Source: Macrothele yani (lineage: Eukaryota > Arthropoda > Arachnida > Araneae > Macrothelidae). From it: a stretch of 64,000 nucleotides of DNA. Location of the stretch: NCBI GenBank assembly GCA_039090855.1, contig CM076996.1:51984469-52048468 (forward strand), given 5' to 3'. Below the pieces are notes generated by a model. The model did not search any database. It was not told where the DNA came from and worked only from the letters and a program-made list of their open reading frames with translations. This document shows positions 34,106 to 44,094 of the stretch, piece after piece; position 1 is the first letter of the stretch, and each line of letters opens with the position of its first letter. The position numbers and the translations under genes are program-made.

Positions 34106-35211
34106 GAAGCGTGAACTCAATCGATCACTTACTGTCGTATCGGTAACGATAAAAGATGTTAGGCTTAGGTAGTCGTGATGCATTTTGTAAAAAAAATACT
34201 GTACCTGGGCTTTGCTATGCAAAATATGAAAGTTTTGTTACTTTTCCCCTGTTATATGTTGGACAGGGAAAGCTATGAATAAATAACAGACATACGAAAT
34301 AGCTGCAAAAATGTAAATAAACTGGAAGTGGCTTTCCCACCGAACATCGGCCACATATTTTTGACAAAGTTGTATGAATAAAGAAAAAAAAAATGTGAAA
34401 AAATATAATTTCCGCTAAAAAAGCACTATTAGAAATGCTTACGCAGCGGGGCGAGGAAGCTATGGATACTAACAGCCGCATACGAGAGCCGTGAAAGCGT
34501 AAACAAACAGGAAGGCACTTTCCCGCCGAACAGTGGCCACATATTTTTGATGAAATTACATGACTGAAAAACCATGTGAATTACAATTTCTGCCATCAGA
34601 AATGTTTGTTTAGGCAGCAGAACAAAATAAAATTAGAAAACAGATTCACTCATTTGCTTAAAAATTCATAAAACTAGCCCGTTGATATGGTTGATTTATC
34701 ATGAAATAAGAATTGAGGGGTGTATACAGACTAGGGAAATATTTTTCTTTTTGCGAGTGAACAATTCTAAGGGAGCAGGAAACTGGTCCCTCAGAAATTG
34801 TCACTTTGCTCTTTCCGGGAAATCTGATAGCTGCGCGTTGTGACCCCTCGGGAGACAACATTAAGCCCTGCAACATTCCACCCTCGAGAATGGAGTCCCT
34901 TTGTTATCCCCAACCCCGCTGTGGTTACGGCTGTGCCGCGATGTGCCTTGACCACCCACCCACACGGCACTGACATTTCGTCTACAGGAGGAAGGCGGCG
35001 GCGGGGGTGGGGGAAATGGAAACGGTACTTGGATCCATTTTTTTGTCTGCAGATTTGTTAAGCGAAGCTGCAGAGAGGAAAAAAAGAGGACCCCCGTCTT
35101 TTTTTTTTTGGTGCGAATTATATTATATCGGAAAAGAAAAGAGTAAATTGATCTGCAAGATTTGTTGAGCGATCTGCGTCGCCGCGTCGCACTGTTTCTG
35201 CGACCGGGCTA
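34106..35211. other. Unassigned interior of the 4.2-kb insertion
   Basis: Two related blocks at about 34300-34400 and 34495-34580 (GGAAG...CTTTCCC(A/G)CCGAACA...GGCCACATATTTTTGA) form a diverged direct repeat. The right part (34850-35010) is GC-rich. No coding sequence is supported. Confidence 0.45.
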
Positions 35212-36962
35212 GTACACAGGCTCGACTGCCAGCATTCATGGATTTTATAGTATTAAGTAGATTCCCAGTAACACCATATTCATTCAATACCTTCCACAAA
35301 AGTGTCCTATTTATTCAGTTGTAAGCTTTCTCTAAATCTATGAAGGCAGCAAAAACTTTCTTACCAACAGCCAGATACTTTTCAATCATCATGCATAATG
35401 CAAAAATTTGGTTAGTGCAGCCTTTACCAGGCATTAAACCACTCTGAACATCCCACAATTTCTCTGATGTAAGACCCCGTACTTTTTCAGTAACGGCCTT
35501 AACAAACACTTTTCCTGGCACACTTAATAGGCTAATACCACGATAGTTCTTGCAGTCTGTCTGATCACCTTTTCCCTTATACAAGGGAACAATGATAGTA
35601 TTCTTCCAATCCTGAGGGACCATTCCTAACTCCCAGCACAACTGGCAACTTTCAGTTAACCAATCAATTACAGAGTTACCCCCATATTTCAACATCTCTG
35701 CAGTTATGCCATCAACTCCCGAAGCCTTAACATTCTGAAGAGATTTTAGAACTTTACACACTTCTTCTCTTGAGATCCCTCTTGTGCTTTCATCCTTCAT
35801 TGTGCCATCATCTGCATCTGTATCATCTTTGCTTTCCTGATCTAATAACTCACAGAAGTATTCACCCCATCTTTCACTTAACTCATTGGGCTCCCATATC
35901 ATTTCCCCAACCCTATTCTTCACACAACTTAACACTTTGTTTCCCCTATTTTTCCTGTCTCATGTACTTCCAGAAAGACTTCCTATTTTTCCAAAAAGCC
36001 TATTCATTCCTTTCAACCTTCTTCTTCTTATCGTTTGCCTTACTCTGACGAGCCAGCTTAGCAGCTTCACGCTTCTTACAGCGATATTCATCCACAGAAA
36101 CTCTACCTTGCAACATCCCCAAATAGGCTTCCTTCTTTCTCTTTACTGCCTCTTCAATCTCACTATTCCGCCAAGCATCACCTCTATTGTTATGCACTAT
36201 TTTGGTGCCACAGACCTCTTCAGCAGCAGTGACCACACAGTTCTTAGAACATTCTCACTTCTTTTCTACATCCCTCTCACCAGACTTCAGATCCTTCAGT
36301 CGTTATCTGAGTACGTCAGAATAACGCTGATGAATTTCAGGGAGCCTTTCAACCTTTATTCTTTCCATCCTGGGCCTCTTCTTATTCCTTTTCCTCCAAC
36401 CAACATTCAGTTCCACCCGCGACACTAACAGGTGATGATCAAGGCCAACATCCGCACCCCTCATCACACGGGTGTCAACAACTAAGTGTTTCAGACGCTG
36501 ATCGTAGACAACAAAATCTATCGCACTCTTTTGACCAAGAGTATGATTTTCCCAAGTATATGTGTGGATATACTTGTGGTTGAAAAATGTATTAGATACA
36601 CACAAACCATTCTCAATGCAGAGTTCAATTAATCTTTCACCATTATCATTCACACAAGGATCATTAAACTTACCCAGAACATTGTCAGAAATTGCATTCT
36701 GCACACCTACTCTAGCATTGAAATCCCCTGCTATTATAACTTTTTCTTTAGCACCAAACTGGCTCAAAACAGCTTTTAGCTCATTCCAAAAATCTTCTTT
36801 CTTATCAGAAGGTTCCAAGTCACAAGGAGCATACACTACAACAATTACAATTCTCTGAAGTGTCACTTTCAAACAAATCCAGAGAATTCTCTCACTTATG
36901 CAACTATAGTGAATCAAGTTGTTCTTCATCTTTTCACTTAAAATCACACCTACACCAGCCTG
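35212..36962 (-). pseudogene. LINE family A, split copy, 5' half (endonuclease and RT N-part)
   Basis: The minus strand encodes the endonuclease (36947-36303): VVVYAPCDLEPSDKKEDFW, IIAGDFNARVG, GLCVSNTFFNHKYIHTYTW and GLDHHLLVSRVELN (S of SDHH replaced by L). A linker is followed by RT (35935-35315): DWKNTIIVPLYKGKGD, NYRGISLLSVPGKVF and motif A AAFIDLEKAYN (the catalytic aspartate of FID is kept). It runs to SRACV at 35217 and continues at 31007. Frames are long but broken between the domains, so the copy is only moderately old. Confidence 0.87.
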
Positions 36963-37280
36963 TTGTTATGGTGAAAAGTTTGGTCATTTGGGTAATTAAT
37001 AGTTAAATTTATGCAAATATTAAAATTAAGGTAAATGTTGAATTTAGGTGAAAATTAAAATTTGGTAGATGGGTGGATGCATTTCGAAAAAAAAAGTAAA
37101 TTCAATTAACTTAAGGCCATGATAAATGAAAATATAAATAAAATGCAACACTGATATTTGAAAATTCCAAAAGTGTATATGTACAAAATAAGCTGTCTAT
37201 ACATGCGATAAAAGCAAACCACGTCTTCAATTAGCAAATTAAAATCAATTTATTTACAAATTAAAAGCGGGTTAAAAGCA

Positions 37281-37321
37281 GACTAGCGCTTTTGGGGATC
37301 TCCCGTCCCCATCTACTGGTC
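37281..37321 (-). ncRNA. Hammerhead-ribozyme-like motif, left PLE copy (degraded)
   Basis: Read on the minus strand: GAC, then CAGTAGA at the position of the conserved CUGANGA, stem II (GGGGA...TCCCC), AAAA where GAAA is required, then the palindromic AGCGCT (short stem III), A, and GTC pairing with the first GAC (stem I). PLEs are known to carry minimal hammerhead ribozymes of this form. The core substitutions here predict no activity. Confidence 0.6.
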
Positions 37322-37505
37322 AATGCGCCACGGGATCCAACAGAGTCAACCCTTATATACTTGATAACACGACCGATCATGCACCACGTCACCAACAGAC
37401 CATGATGTCACAATATAAGCACAAATTGTAAAATTTCAATTCCAAATCAATATAACATAAATATAAGAATACAAAATATTTACAAAAATGTACTATTCCG
37501 ATGTT

Positions 37506-39035
37506 TTAAAATTCCTCATATGTCAAAGTCTCTTGTGAAGCAACCATTTTTCGCCAAGGTCTTGGTACAAATGTGGGGAGATCTAAATTAAAACAGTTGT
37601 CTCCGTATGCAATAATATATAAACTTTCTGAAAAGAAAACAGTATTTTTGTTGACATTGGAGTTCAAGATTTTAACATTCTCCCAAACAGGGGTGTAACC
37701 ACCCTGTTTAACAGCCATAGTAAAGGCAGTATTAATCGTTTCTGTCCGGAGGGTGTACTTGTGTTCACCCAACCGGGTATTCAGAGTCCTAATTGTAGAA
37801 CCTATATAAAATTTGTCAATAACACCCGAATCCTCATGGGCGAGCTGAATGCAGTATACACCATATTACATGAGTTTGGGTACTTTATCTCTGTCATTTC
37901 TCAGTAAAGTAAATACATTTTTAGTGCAAACTCCAAATGTCAAATTATGCCTATGGCATATCTTCTTGAGGGTGTTATCTATTGGAGGGAGATAATCCAC
38001 CTTTCCAACGTATCTAGTGATTTTATTGTCCGTGGACAAGGTCGTGAATCTCAACCTGGTGAACCTTCTCAATAGACCGGGAAAGTAGTGCTCTGGGTAG
38101 CCGAAGATCCGTGCCAAAGTTGAGGCTTTAAAGAGTTCATCCCGTTTTGCTCTGTTGGAAGAAGTGTGTGTGAATGCGCGTTTGATTAGAAGTCGAAGTG
38201 ATGATGCTTTTTGTTCAGGGGGTGAGAAGAGTTAAACGGTATGTTAGATGGTATGAACGTAGGTTTTCGGTACACGGAGTATTTAATCTGGTGAGTGTTG
38301 AGGTCCCTTGATAACAAAAAATCAAGAAAAGGTAGCTTACCCCTCCCTGCTCAAGTTCTTTCGTAAATTTTATTGTGGGAAAATGTGAAGATAAGCAGTC
38401 AATGAAAACATCTAGTTGGGGAAGTGAGTAGGGCCAAAAAAGTAGCATATCATCGACATACCTGATTATTAGTAATGGTTGAAGTGGAGAGTCCAGCAAA
38501 ACCTTGTCCTCCAAGGATTGTAAAAGAATCTCAGCCAGCACAGGGGAGAGTGGGGAGCCCATGGGCGCACCCTCTATCTGTTGGTATATTCTATTATCAA
38601 ATTTAAAATACGATCTTCTGGCCACTAATTTCAGTGCTGAAAGAATGGCATCAGTTTCCAGCGGAGAGATAGAACTGTCTTCTTGTAATTTTTCAGCAAT
38701 GATAGAATGCACCAGATCAAGTGGTACATTTGGGAATAGTGAAACAACGTCTAGAGATGCCATAATAAAGCCAGTTTGTGGAGGGTCAAATTCCTTGATT
38801 CGCTCAAGAGCCTGAGTAGAGCTTTTAATTGACACCGTGGAATGGAGTGTAAGGTGTTTCAAGTAAGATGCTAGCATAGTCTCAAGGGGTTTCGTTGGAC
38901 TAGCATACCCTGGGACTAATAATCTGAGGGGTTGATTTGGTTTGTGTAGTTTCAGTTTACCAAATACTTCCGGCACTCTAGGTCCCACAGGTGGATTCAT
39001 TTTTGATGACACAGAGGCAGGAAGGAATATATATT
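37506..39035 (-). pseudogene. Penelope-like RT and GIY-YIG endonuclease, left copy
   Basis: The minus strand begins at FLPASVSSKMNPPVGPR, lacking the N-terminal part present in the right copy. It keeps RT blocks SLDVVSLFPNVPLD, GAPMGSPLSPVLAEI and RYVDDMLLF, then shifts frame after EQGG. A stop follows KVPKLM (a TAA replaces the lysine codon of the right copy), and the GIY-YIG region FYIGSTIRTLNTRL lies beyond it, ending at 37506. The upstream junction (about 39035-39080) is unrelated sequence. Clearly dead. Confidence 0.88.
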
Positions 39036-39183
39036 TTTTACTTCTTTGCAGAGTGTAATAAATGCCATTAATCAAAGACACATCAAAAATCTCTGTGACC
39101 TGGTGTCAGGAAGATCTTCCTAGCTTCAACACTCCATTTCATTTCCTGCCTACAAGGTTAAACTTCCTACACCCAAGACTTAT

Positions 39184-41128
39184 TTGAACCTCAGCTCAGT
39201 TCAACTGACAGAGGGTCAACATGCAGCCTTAAATAGAGGTCTCAAGTTCAGTTTCCCCATCTCAAAGTTTTCACATATGCACTCTTTACCTCAGATTGAA
39301 AACATTATTAATGCCTTGCCAGAGGATGAACGTGATTTTTCACGCCATAACCTGGTGAAATCTATTTCTAAAATAACCACTTCACCTCAGAATTTAAGGT
39401 ACGAAAGGGATCAGCTGCTTCAGTTAGCTAAGAACCCAAACCTGTCTATTGTTGGCGTGGATAAGACCCAACAGATCATCATTATGGATAAGGCTGACTA
39501 CTTTGATAAGATGTCACAGGCTATAGAGCTAATCCCCCACCGAGTGCTCAAATCAGATCCAACCTCTGCCACTATAGCTGAACTGAGTAAACTTCGAAAC
39601 CAAGGTTTCCTTCCTGCCTCTGTGTCATCAAAAATGAAACCACCTGTGGGACCTAGAGTGCAGGAAGTATTTGGTAAACTGAAACTACACAAACCAAATC
39701 AACCCCTCAGATTATTAGTCCCAGGGTATGCTAGTCCAACGAGACCCCTTGAGACTATGCTAGCATCTTACTTGAAACACCTTACACTCCATTCCACGGT
39801 GTCAATTAAAAGCTTTACTCAGGCTCTTGAGCGAATCAAGGAATTTGACCCTCCACAAACTGGCTTTATTATGGCATCTCTAGACGTTGTTTCACTATTC
39901 CCAAATGTACCACTTGATCTGGTGCATTCTATCATTGCTGAAAAATTACAAGAAGACAGTTCTATCTCTCCGCTGAAAACTGATGCCATTCTTTCAGCAC
40001 TGAAATTAGTGGCCAGAAGATCGTATTTTAAATTTGATAATAGAATATACCAACAGATAGAGGGTGCGCCCATGGGCTCCCCACTCTCCCCTGTGCTGGC
40101 TGAGATTCTTTTACAATCCTTGGAGGACAAGGTTTTGCTGGACTCTCCACTTCAACCATTACTAATAATCAGGTATGTCGATGATATGCTACTTTTTTGG
40201 CCCTACTCACTTCCCCCAACTAGATGTTTTCATTGACTGCTTATCTTCCCATTTTCCCACAATAAAATTTACGAAAGAACTTGAGCAGGGGGGTAAGCTA
40301 CCTTTTCTTGATTTTTTGTTATCAAGTGACCTCAACACTCACCAGATTAAATACTCCGTGTACCGAAAACCTACGTTCATACCCTGTATCATACCGTTTA
40401 ACTCTTCTCACCCCCCTGAACAAAAAGCATCATCACTTCGATTTCTAATCAAACGCGCATTCACACACTCTTCTTCCAACAGAGCAAGACGGGACGAACT
40501 CTCTAAGGCCTCAACTTTGGCACGGATCTTTGGCTACCCAGAGCACTACTTTCCCGGTCTATTGAGAAGGTTCACCAGGTTGAGATTCAGGACCTTGTCC
40601 ACGGACAATAAAATCACTAGATACGTTGGAAAGGTGGATTATCTCCCTCCAATAGTTAACACCCTCAAGAAGATATGCCATAGGCATAATTTGACATTTG
40701 GAGTTTGCACTAAAAATGTATTTACTTTACTGAGAAATGACAGAGATAAAGTACCCAAACTCATGAAATATGGTGTATACTGCATTCCGCTCGCCCATGA
40801 GGATTCGGGTGTTATTGACAAATTTTATATAGGTTCTACAATTAGGACTCTGAATACCCGGTTGGATGAACACAAGTACACCCTCCGGACAGAAACTATT
40901 AATACTGCCTTTACTATGGCTGTTAAACAAGGTGGTTACACCCCTGTTTGGGAGAATGTTAAATTCTTGAACTCCAATGTCAACAAAAATACTGTTTTCT
41001 TTTCAGAAAGTTTATATATTATTGCATATGGAGACAACTGTTGTAATTTAGAACTCCCCACATTTGTACCAAGACCTTGGCGAAAAATGGTTGCTCCACA
41101 AGAGACTTTGGCACATGAGGAATTTTAA
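39184..41128 (+). pseudogene. Penelope-like RT and GIY-YIG endonuclease, right copy, one frameshift
   Basis: The frame is open from about 39124; the first in-frame ATG is at 39277. RT blocks are KLKLHKPNQPLRLLV, MASLDVVSLFPNVP (motif A), GAPMGSPLSPVLAEI and RYVDDMLLF (motif C, both aspartates kept). A run of five C's near 40211-40215 against four in the left copy shifts the frame. The rest continues to a GIY-YIG nuclease (YGVYCIPL...FYIGSTIRTLNTRLDEHKYT near 40770-40880) and a stop at 41126-41128. The PLE protein reverse-transcribes RNA and cuts target DNA with the GIY-YIG domain. Apart from the one-base change it looks nearly intact. Confidence 0.9.
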
Positions 41129-41311
41129 AACATCGGAATAGTACATTTTTGTAAATATTTTGTATTCTTATATTTATGTTATATTGATTTGGAATTGAAA
41201 TTTTACAATTTGTGCTTATACTGTGACATCATGGTCTGTTGGTGACGTGGTGCATGATGGTCGTGTTATCAAGTATATAAGGGTTGACTCTGTTGGATCC
41301 CGTGGCGCATT

Positions 41312-41352
41312 GACCAGTAGATGGGGACGGAAGATCCCCGAAAGCGCTAGTC
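41312..41352 (+). ncRNA. Hammerhead-ribozyme-like motif, right PLE copy
   Basis: GAC (41312-41314), CAGTAGA (41315-41321) in place of CUGANGA, stem II GGGGA/TCCCC (41323-41327 with 41335-41339), GAAA (41340-41343), palindromic AGCGCT (41343-41348), A as the cleavage nucleotide (41349), and GTC (41350-41352) closing stem I. GAAA and all three stems are intact; only the CUGANGA box deviates. It lies about 185 bp after the stop codon, in the terminal repeat region. Confidence 0.68.
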
Positions 41353-41496
41353 TGCTTTTAACTCGCTTTTAATTTGTAAATAAATTGATTTTAATTTTCT
41401 AATTGAAGACGTGGTTTGCTTTTATCGCATGTATAGACAGCTTATTTTGTACATATACCATTCCATGCGAAAATATTTCCTATTTCATTCCAAAAG

Positions 41497-42849
41497 TTAT
41501 TATTGTAAAGTTACACCTGCAAGTGTAAAATAAGTAATTATTGTTCACATGTGTACCAAATTCGTAACACTGAAAAATAGATGGTATACAATGTGCACGT
41601 GTAATAACTTTTGGAGGCTGTGATGATCAATTTTAGTGGATAGGACAAAATGCATTAATTAAATAAACAAACTTCCAGGGTCGTTTCCAGCCTTAGGCAA
41701 GCTAAGGTGGAAGAGCATGTGACCCTGCGATGAACTTCAACTGAGTCAACTAATTCTTCACTGCACAAGGTTTGGGTTTTTGAAAAGCCACTTGGCCTGC
41801 ATTTATTGTACAAACTTAACCAAAAAACATAAAACAACAACAAAGTGTTTCCATCAATCGAAGAATACCCAAGTCAACACTCTGTTTCTGTTCAAACACA
41901 ATCAGTTTTTCACATTTTTGAAATTTCTAACCTTTGGCAACTATGCCTTATAAAAAAAAAAAATATATATATATATATATATAAAAAATCAGATGACACG
42001 CACTTGATGTATTTCTATAATTCAGAAAGGAAGAACACATATTTCTGCCAGCGAATACTAATTTGCTACCCTGAATTTCTCATTGGCCACTTTTACAGGC
42101 AGTAATCTCACTTAAACTCAAATCTAGCTATTACAGCACTATTTAGATTTTTGCACAACACTTCTATGACGTAAGAATCAAATTTATCCCTTTCGGTTGG
42201 TCTGAAAACATATTTCACCCAGAAAATCAAGATTTGCAAAAACACATAACTACTCTTGACTTAGGGAACATAACATAAACACTGCAAATAAGTTTTGACA
42301 GCTGAAGTGCAATTTCTCTCTCTTTCTGTTATGAATTTATAGCTTAATGTATATGCCATACAAATTTCATTTAACCTTTCAAACACACCCCTCAAACCAG
42401 TTTCCTTAACCAACATTAATTTTAACCCTTGTTTGTTTCCATATTACGGATCTGTCTTGGCTTCTAAATGTTTTGTTTTGTAAAAAATATTCCCAAGTTT
42501 ATTATGTTTCAGATATTTCACATCTATCTGACAATAAGAAAATGAAAATCTAATATACCTTGTTTGAGAAATGCTTCATTAAAAACTTCATCCTGACTAA
42601 TAGCAGTGTTCTTCTGCATCATTTGAAGTAAACATCGAGCACAAAATTGTATTGGTATATTTCTGCAACCTTGATTTGTTCTTCTAAGAAATTAATTTCT
42701 TCTTCATCACTTTGTAGCTCTATTAATTCGTTGGCATATTCCATGATATTAATGTAAAAATTGGCGAACAGTAAGGGGCAATCAAATAGCTACAACATTG
42801 AATCAGCAGCTATGTTGATCTGCAGAAATGCACAAACGTCACATGAATA
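41497..42849. other. Interior of hAT insertion, unassigned
   Basis: A small inverted repeat (CCAAAAGTTATTA at about 41491 against TAATAACTTTTGG at about 41602) may mark a MITE that was the PLE target. An (AT)n microsatellite lies at about 41950-41983. No coding sequence is supported. Confidence 0.4.
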
Positions 42850-42879
42850 ATGTTGAATGTTGAAAACCATGCAAATATG

Positions 42880-43190
42880 GAAATTACATGGACCCGTGTA
42901 TTACAAAATCTTCAAAAAATAGAAAATTTGCGTTTTGCGCTACGAATCGATGTAATTTCAACATTTTGCATGGTGGAAGGAATGATATTACAAATCAAAT
43001 TTCTAGTGCCAAGCATAAATATAATGTTGACTGGGAAAAAAATATGAAATTAACATCCTTTGTTAAAAGTTATAATGAACTGAATGCGATTCGTTCAAAA
43101 TGTTTGTTCACTTCATTTTTAGTTAAACATAATTTGCCGATTAGTGTCCCTCAGTCACTCTTATTTGTTTCATTTCTATTTTTATTTTGA
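42880..43190 (+). pseudogene. hAT transposase N-terminus (BED-like finger), remnant
   Basis: The frame FAFCATNRCNFNILHGGRND ... SSAKHKYNV gives a C...C...H...H finger of hAT type. It is followed by LTSFVKS, SKCLFTSFLVKHNLPISV, a pattern typical of this hAT group just after the finger. The catalytic domain is absent: the right TIR follows 430 bp later. The remnant ties the 25767-43620 insertion to the hAT superfamily. Confidence 0.62.
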
Positions 43191-43620
43191 CTGTCTCGTC
43201 ATCCATTTCTCCTTAATGAGTGTTCATTTTTGAAAACATTTTAGTATGTTCCATAACGATGTGGGATGCAACTCTATTGGATTTGGTTGTGAAAGGATGG
43301 AACATCCTTCTGTTTAGATGCAAACTTCCATAAAAATAAACTTTTGTCTCTTTATAGATCATAATGATAGTATAGTAATGAGAAATTATGTGTAGATTCT
43401 ATTTTAGTCAATATAAATGTGGTAATAAATTTAAACATCTGTAGTCATATTGATTAAAAGTTGATACTTGATTTTGGTAACATATCAGTTTTTAATTGAC
43501 ATGTTCATTATAGTTAATCAATATACTCGGTAATTTAATAAAAAAACATCGATTAAATTTTTCATCAAATATATCGATTTTTTTTTTCTGGATTTTAGTT
43601 CCTGAAAGTTGGCAGGTATG

Positions 43621-44092
43621 AGCTGTGTTTGAAAGTGTAATTTTTGTACTCTGATGTATGGTTGTGAAACCTGGGTACTGCAGAAGAGACATAGGAGTCA
43701 TTTGTGTGTTGGAGGTGCATTACTTATAGGGGGTTTGTCGCAAGACACAATGTGAGCATGTGAGGAAAGACCATGTATTGCAGACATTTAATGTGAAGCA
43801 AAATGTTGTTAGTAAGGTGGAGACAACTTTTCTTAAGTGGTTCGGCCATGTTGAAACAATGGGTGGTGAGGTACTCATTAAGAAAATTTATTCAGCCTTA
43901 GTAGCAAAAAAGAGAAAAGTAGAGGAAGGCAAAGGAAATCCTGGGAGGACCAGATTAAGGAATGTCTGCATGAGAAAAAGATAATGAGTTTGAAGTATGA
44001 AAGGTCTTGTGTAAGACTTTTAATAAATGTCAATAAAACTTGAATTACTTGCCGAGATCGCTGAAAATGGAGACATTTGATATACCAAACAG
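43621..44092 (+). pseudogene. LINE family A, interrupted copy, part 2
   Basis: It continues part 1 (25030-25766) after the hAT insertion: 'gctgtgtttgaaagtgtaat', a YGCETWVLQKRH-like segment, then FGHVETMGGEVLIKKI and the C-terminal basic region, ending near 44092 in the 3' UTR where an I-clade LINE begins. Frames are broken. Confidence 0.85.
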
Positions 44093-44094
44093 TC

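Larger units (their letters stand above)
31008..35211. mobile_element. 4.2-kb insertion in LINE family A with 6-bp duplication
   Basis: GTACAC occurs immediately outside both ends (31002-31007 and 35212-35217). Removing the interval joins the LINE codons SRACV and RVNGV in frame. The ends begin CCAGTTGCAGAA on the left and, four bases inside the right end, the complement of CCGGTCGCAGAA, a candidate 12-bp TIR with two mismatches. No transposase was recognised. Contents: an A-tailed tandem unit, a diverged repeat block, and an RTE endonuclease fragment. Confidence 0.68.
37174..41486. mobile_element. Inverted head-to-head pair of Penelope-like elements
   Basis: Two PLE copies in opposite orientation form a large palindrome: the 3' sequence at 37175-37420 is the reverse complement of 41223-41458, and the coding parts match throughout. 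ATTCCAAAAG occurs at 37164-37173, directly before the pair, and at 41487-41496 after it, suggesting one insertion with a 10-bp target duplication. The left copy lacks its N-terminal third; the right copy is longer. About 28 extra bases lie between the right arm and the duplication. Confidence 0.88.
25767..43620. mobile_element. 17.85-kb hAT-like insertion holding further nested elements
   Basis: The left end is CAGACCTGCCAGGTTTTACG. The right end is the complement of CATACCTGCCAACTTTCAGG. GGCTGT precedes the left end (25761-25766) and AGCTGT follows the right (43621-43626). Deleting the interval joins LINE family A 'atggctgt' to 'gtttgaaagtgtaat', exactly the order seen uninterrupted at 17701-17730. 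A BED-type transposase N-terminus remains at 42880-43190. The size is due to later insertions inside it. Confidence 0.85.

Noticed and set aside
35770..36428. Plus-strand ORFs rich in F, S, L and H
   Set aside because: Shadows of the minus-strand LINE RT and endonuclease, which have clear catalytic motifs.
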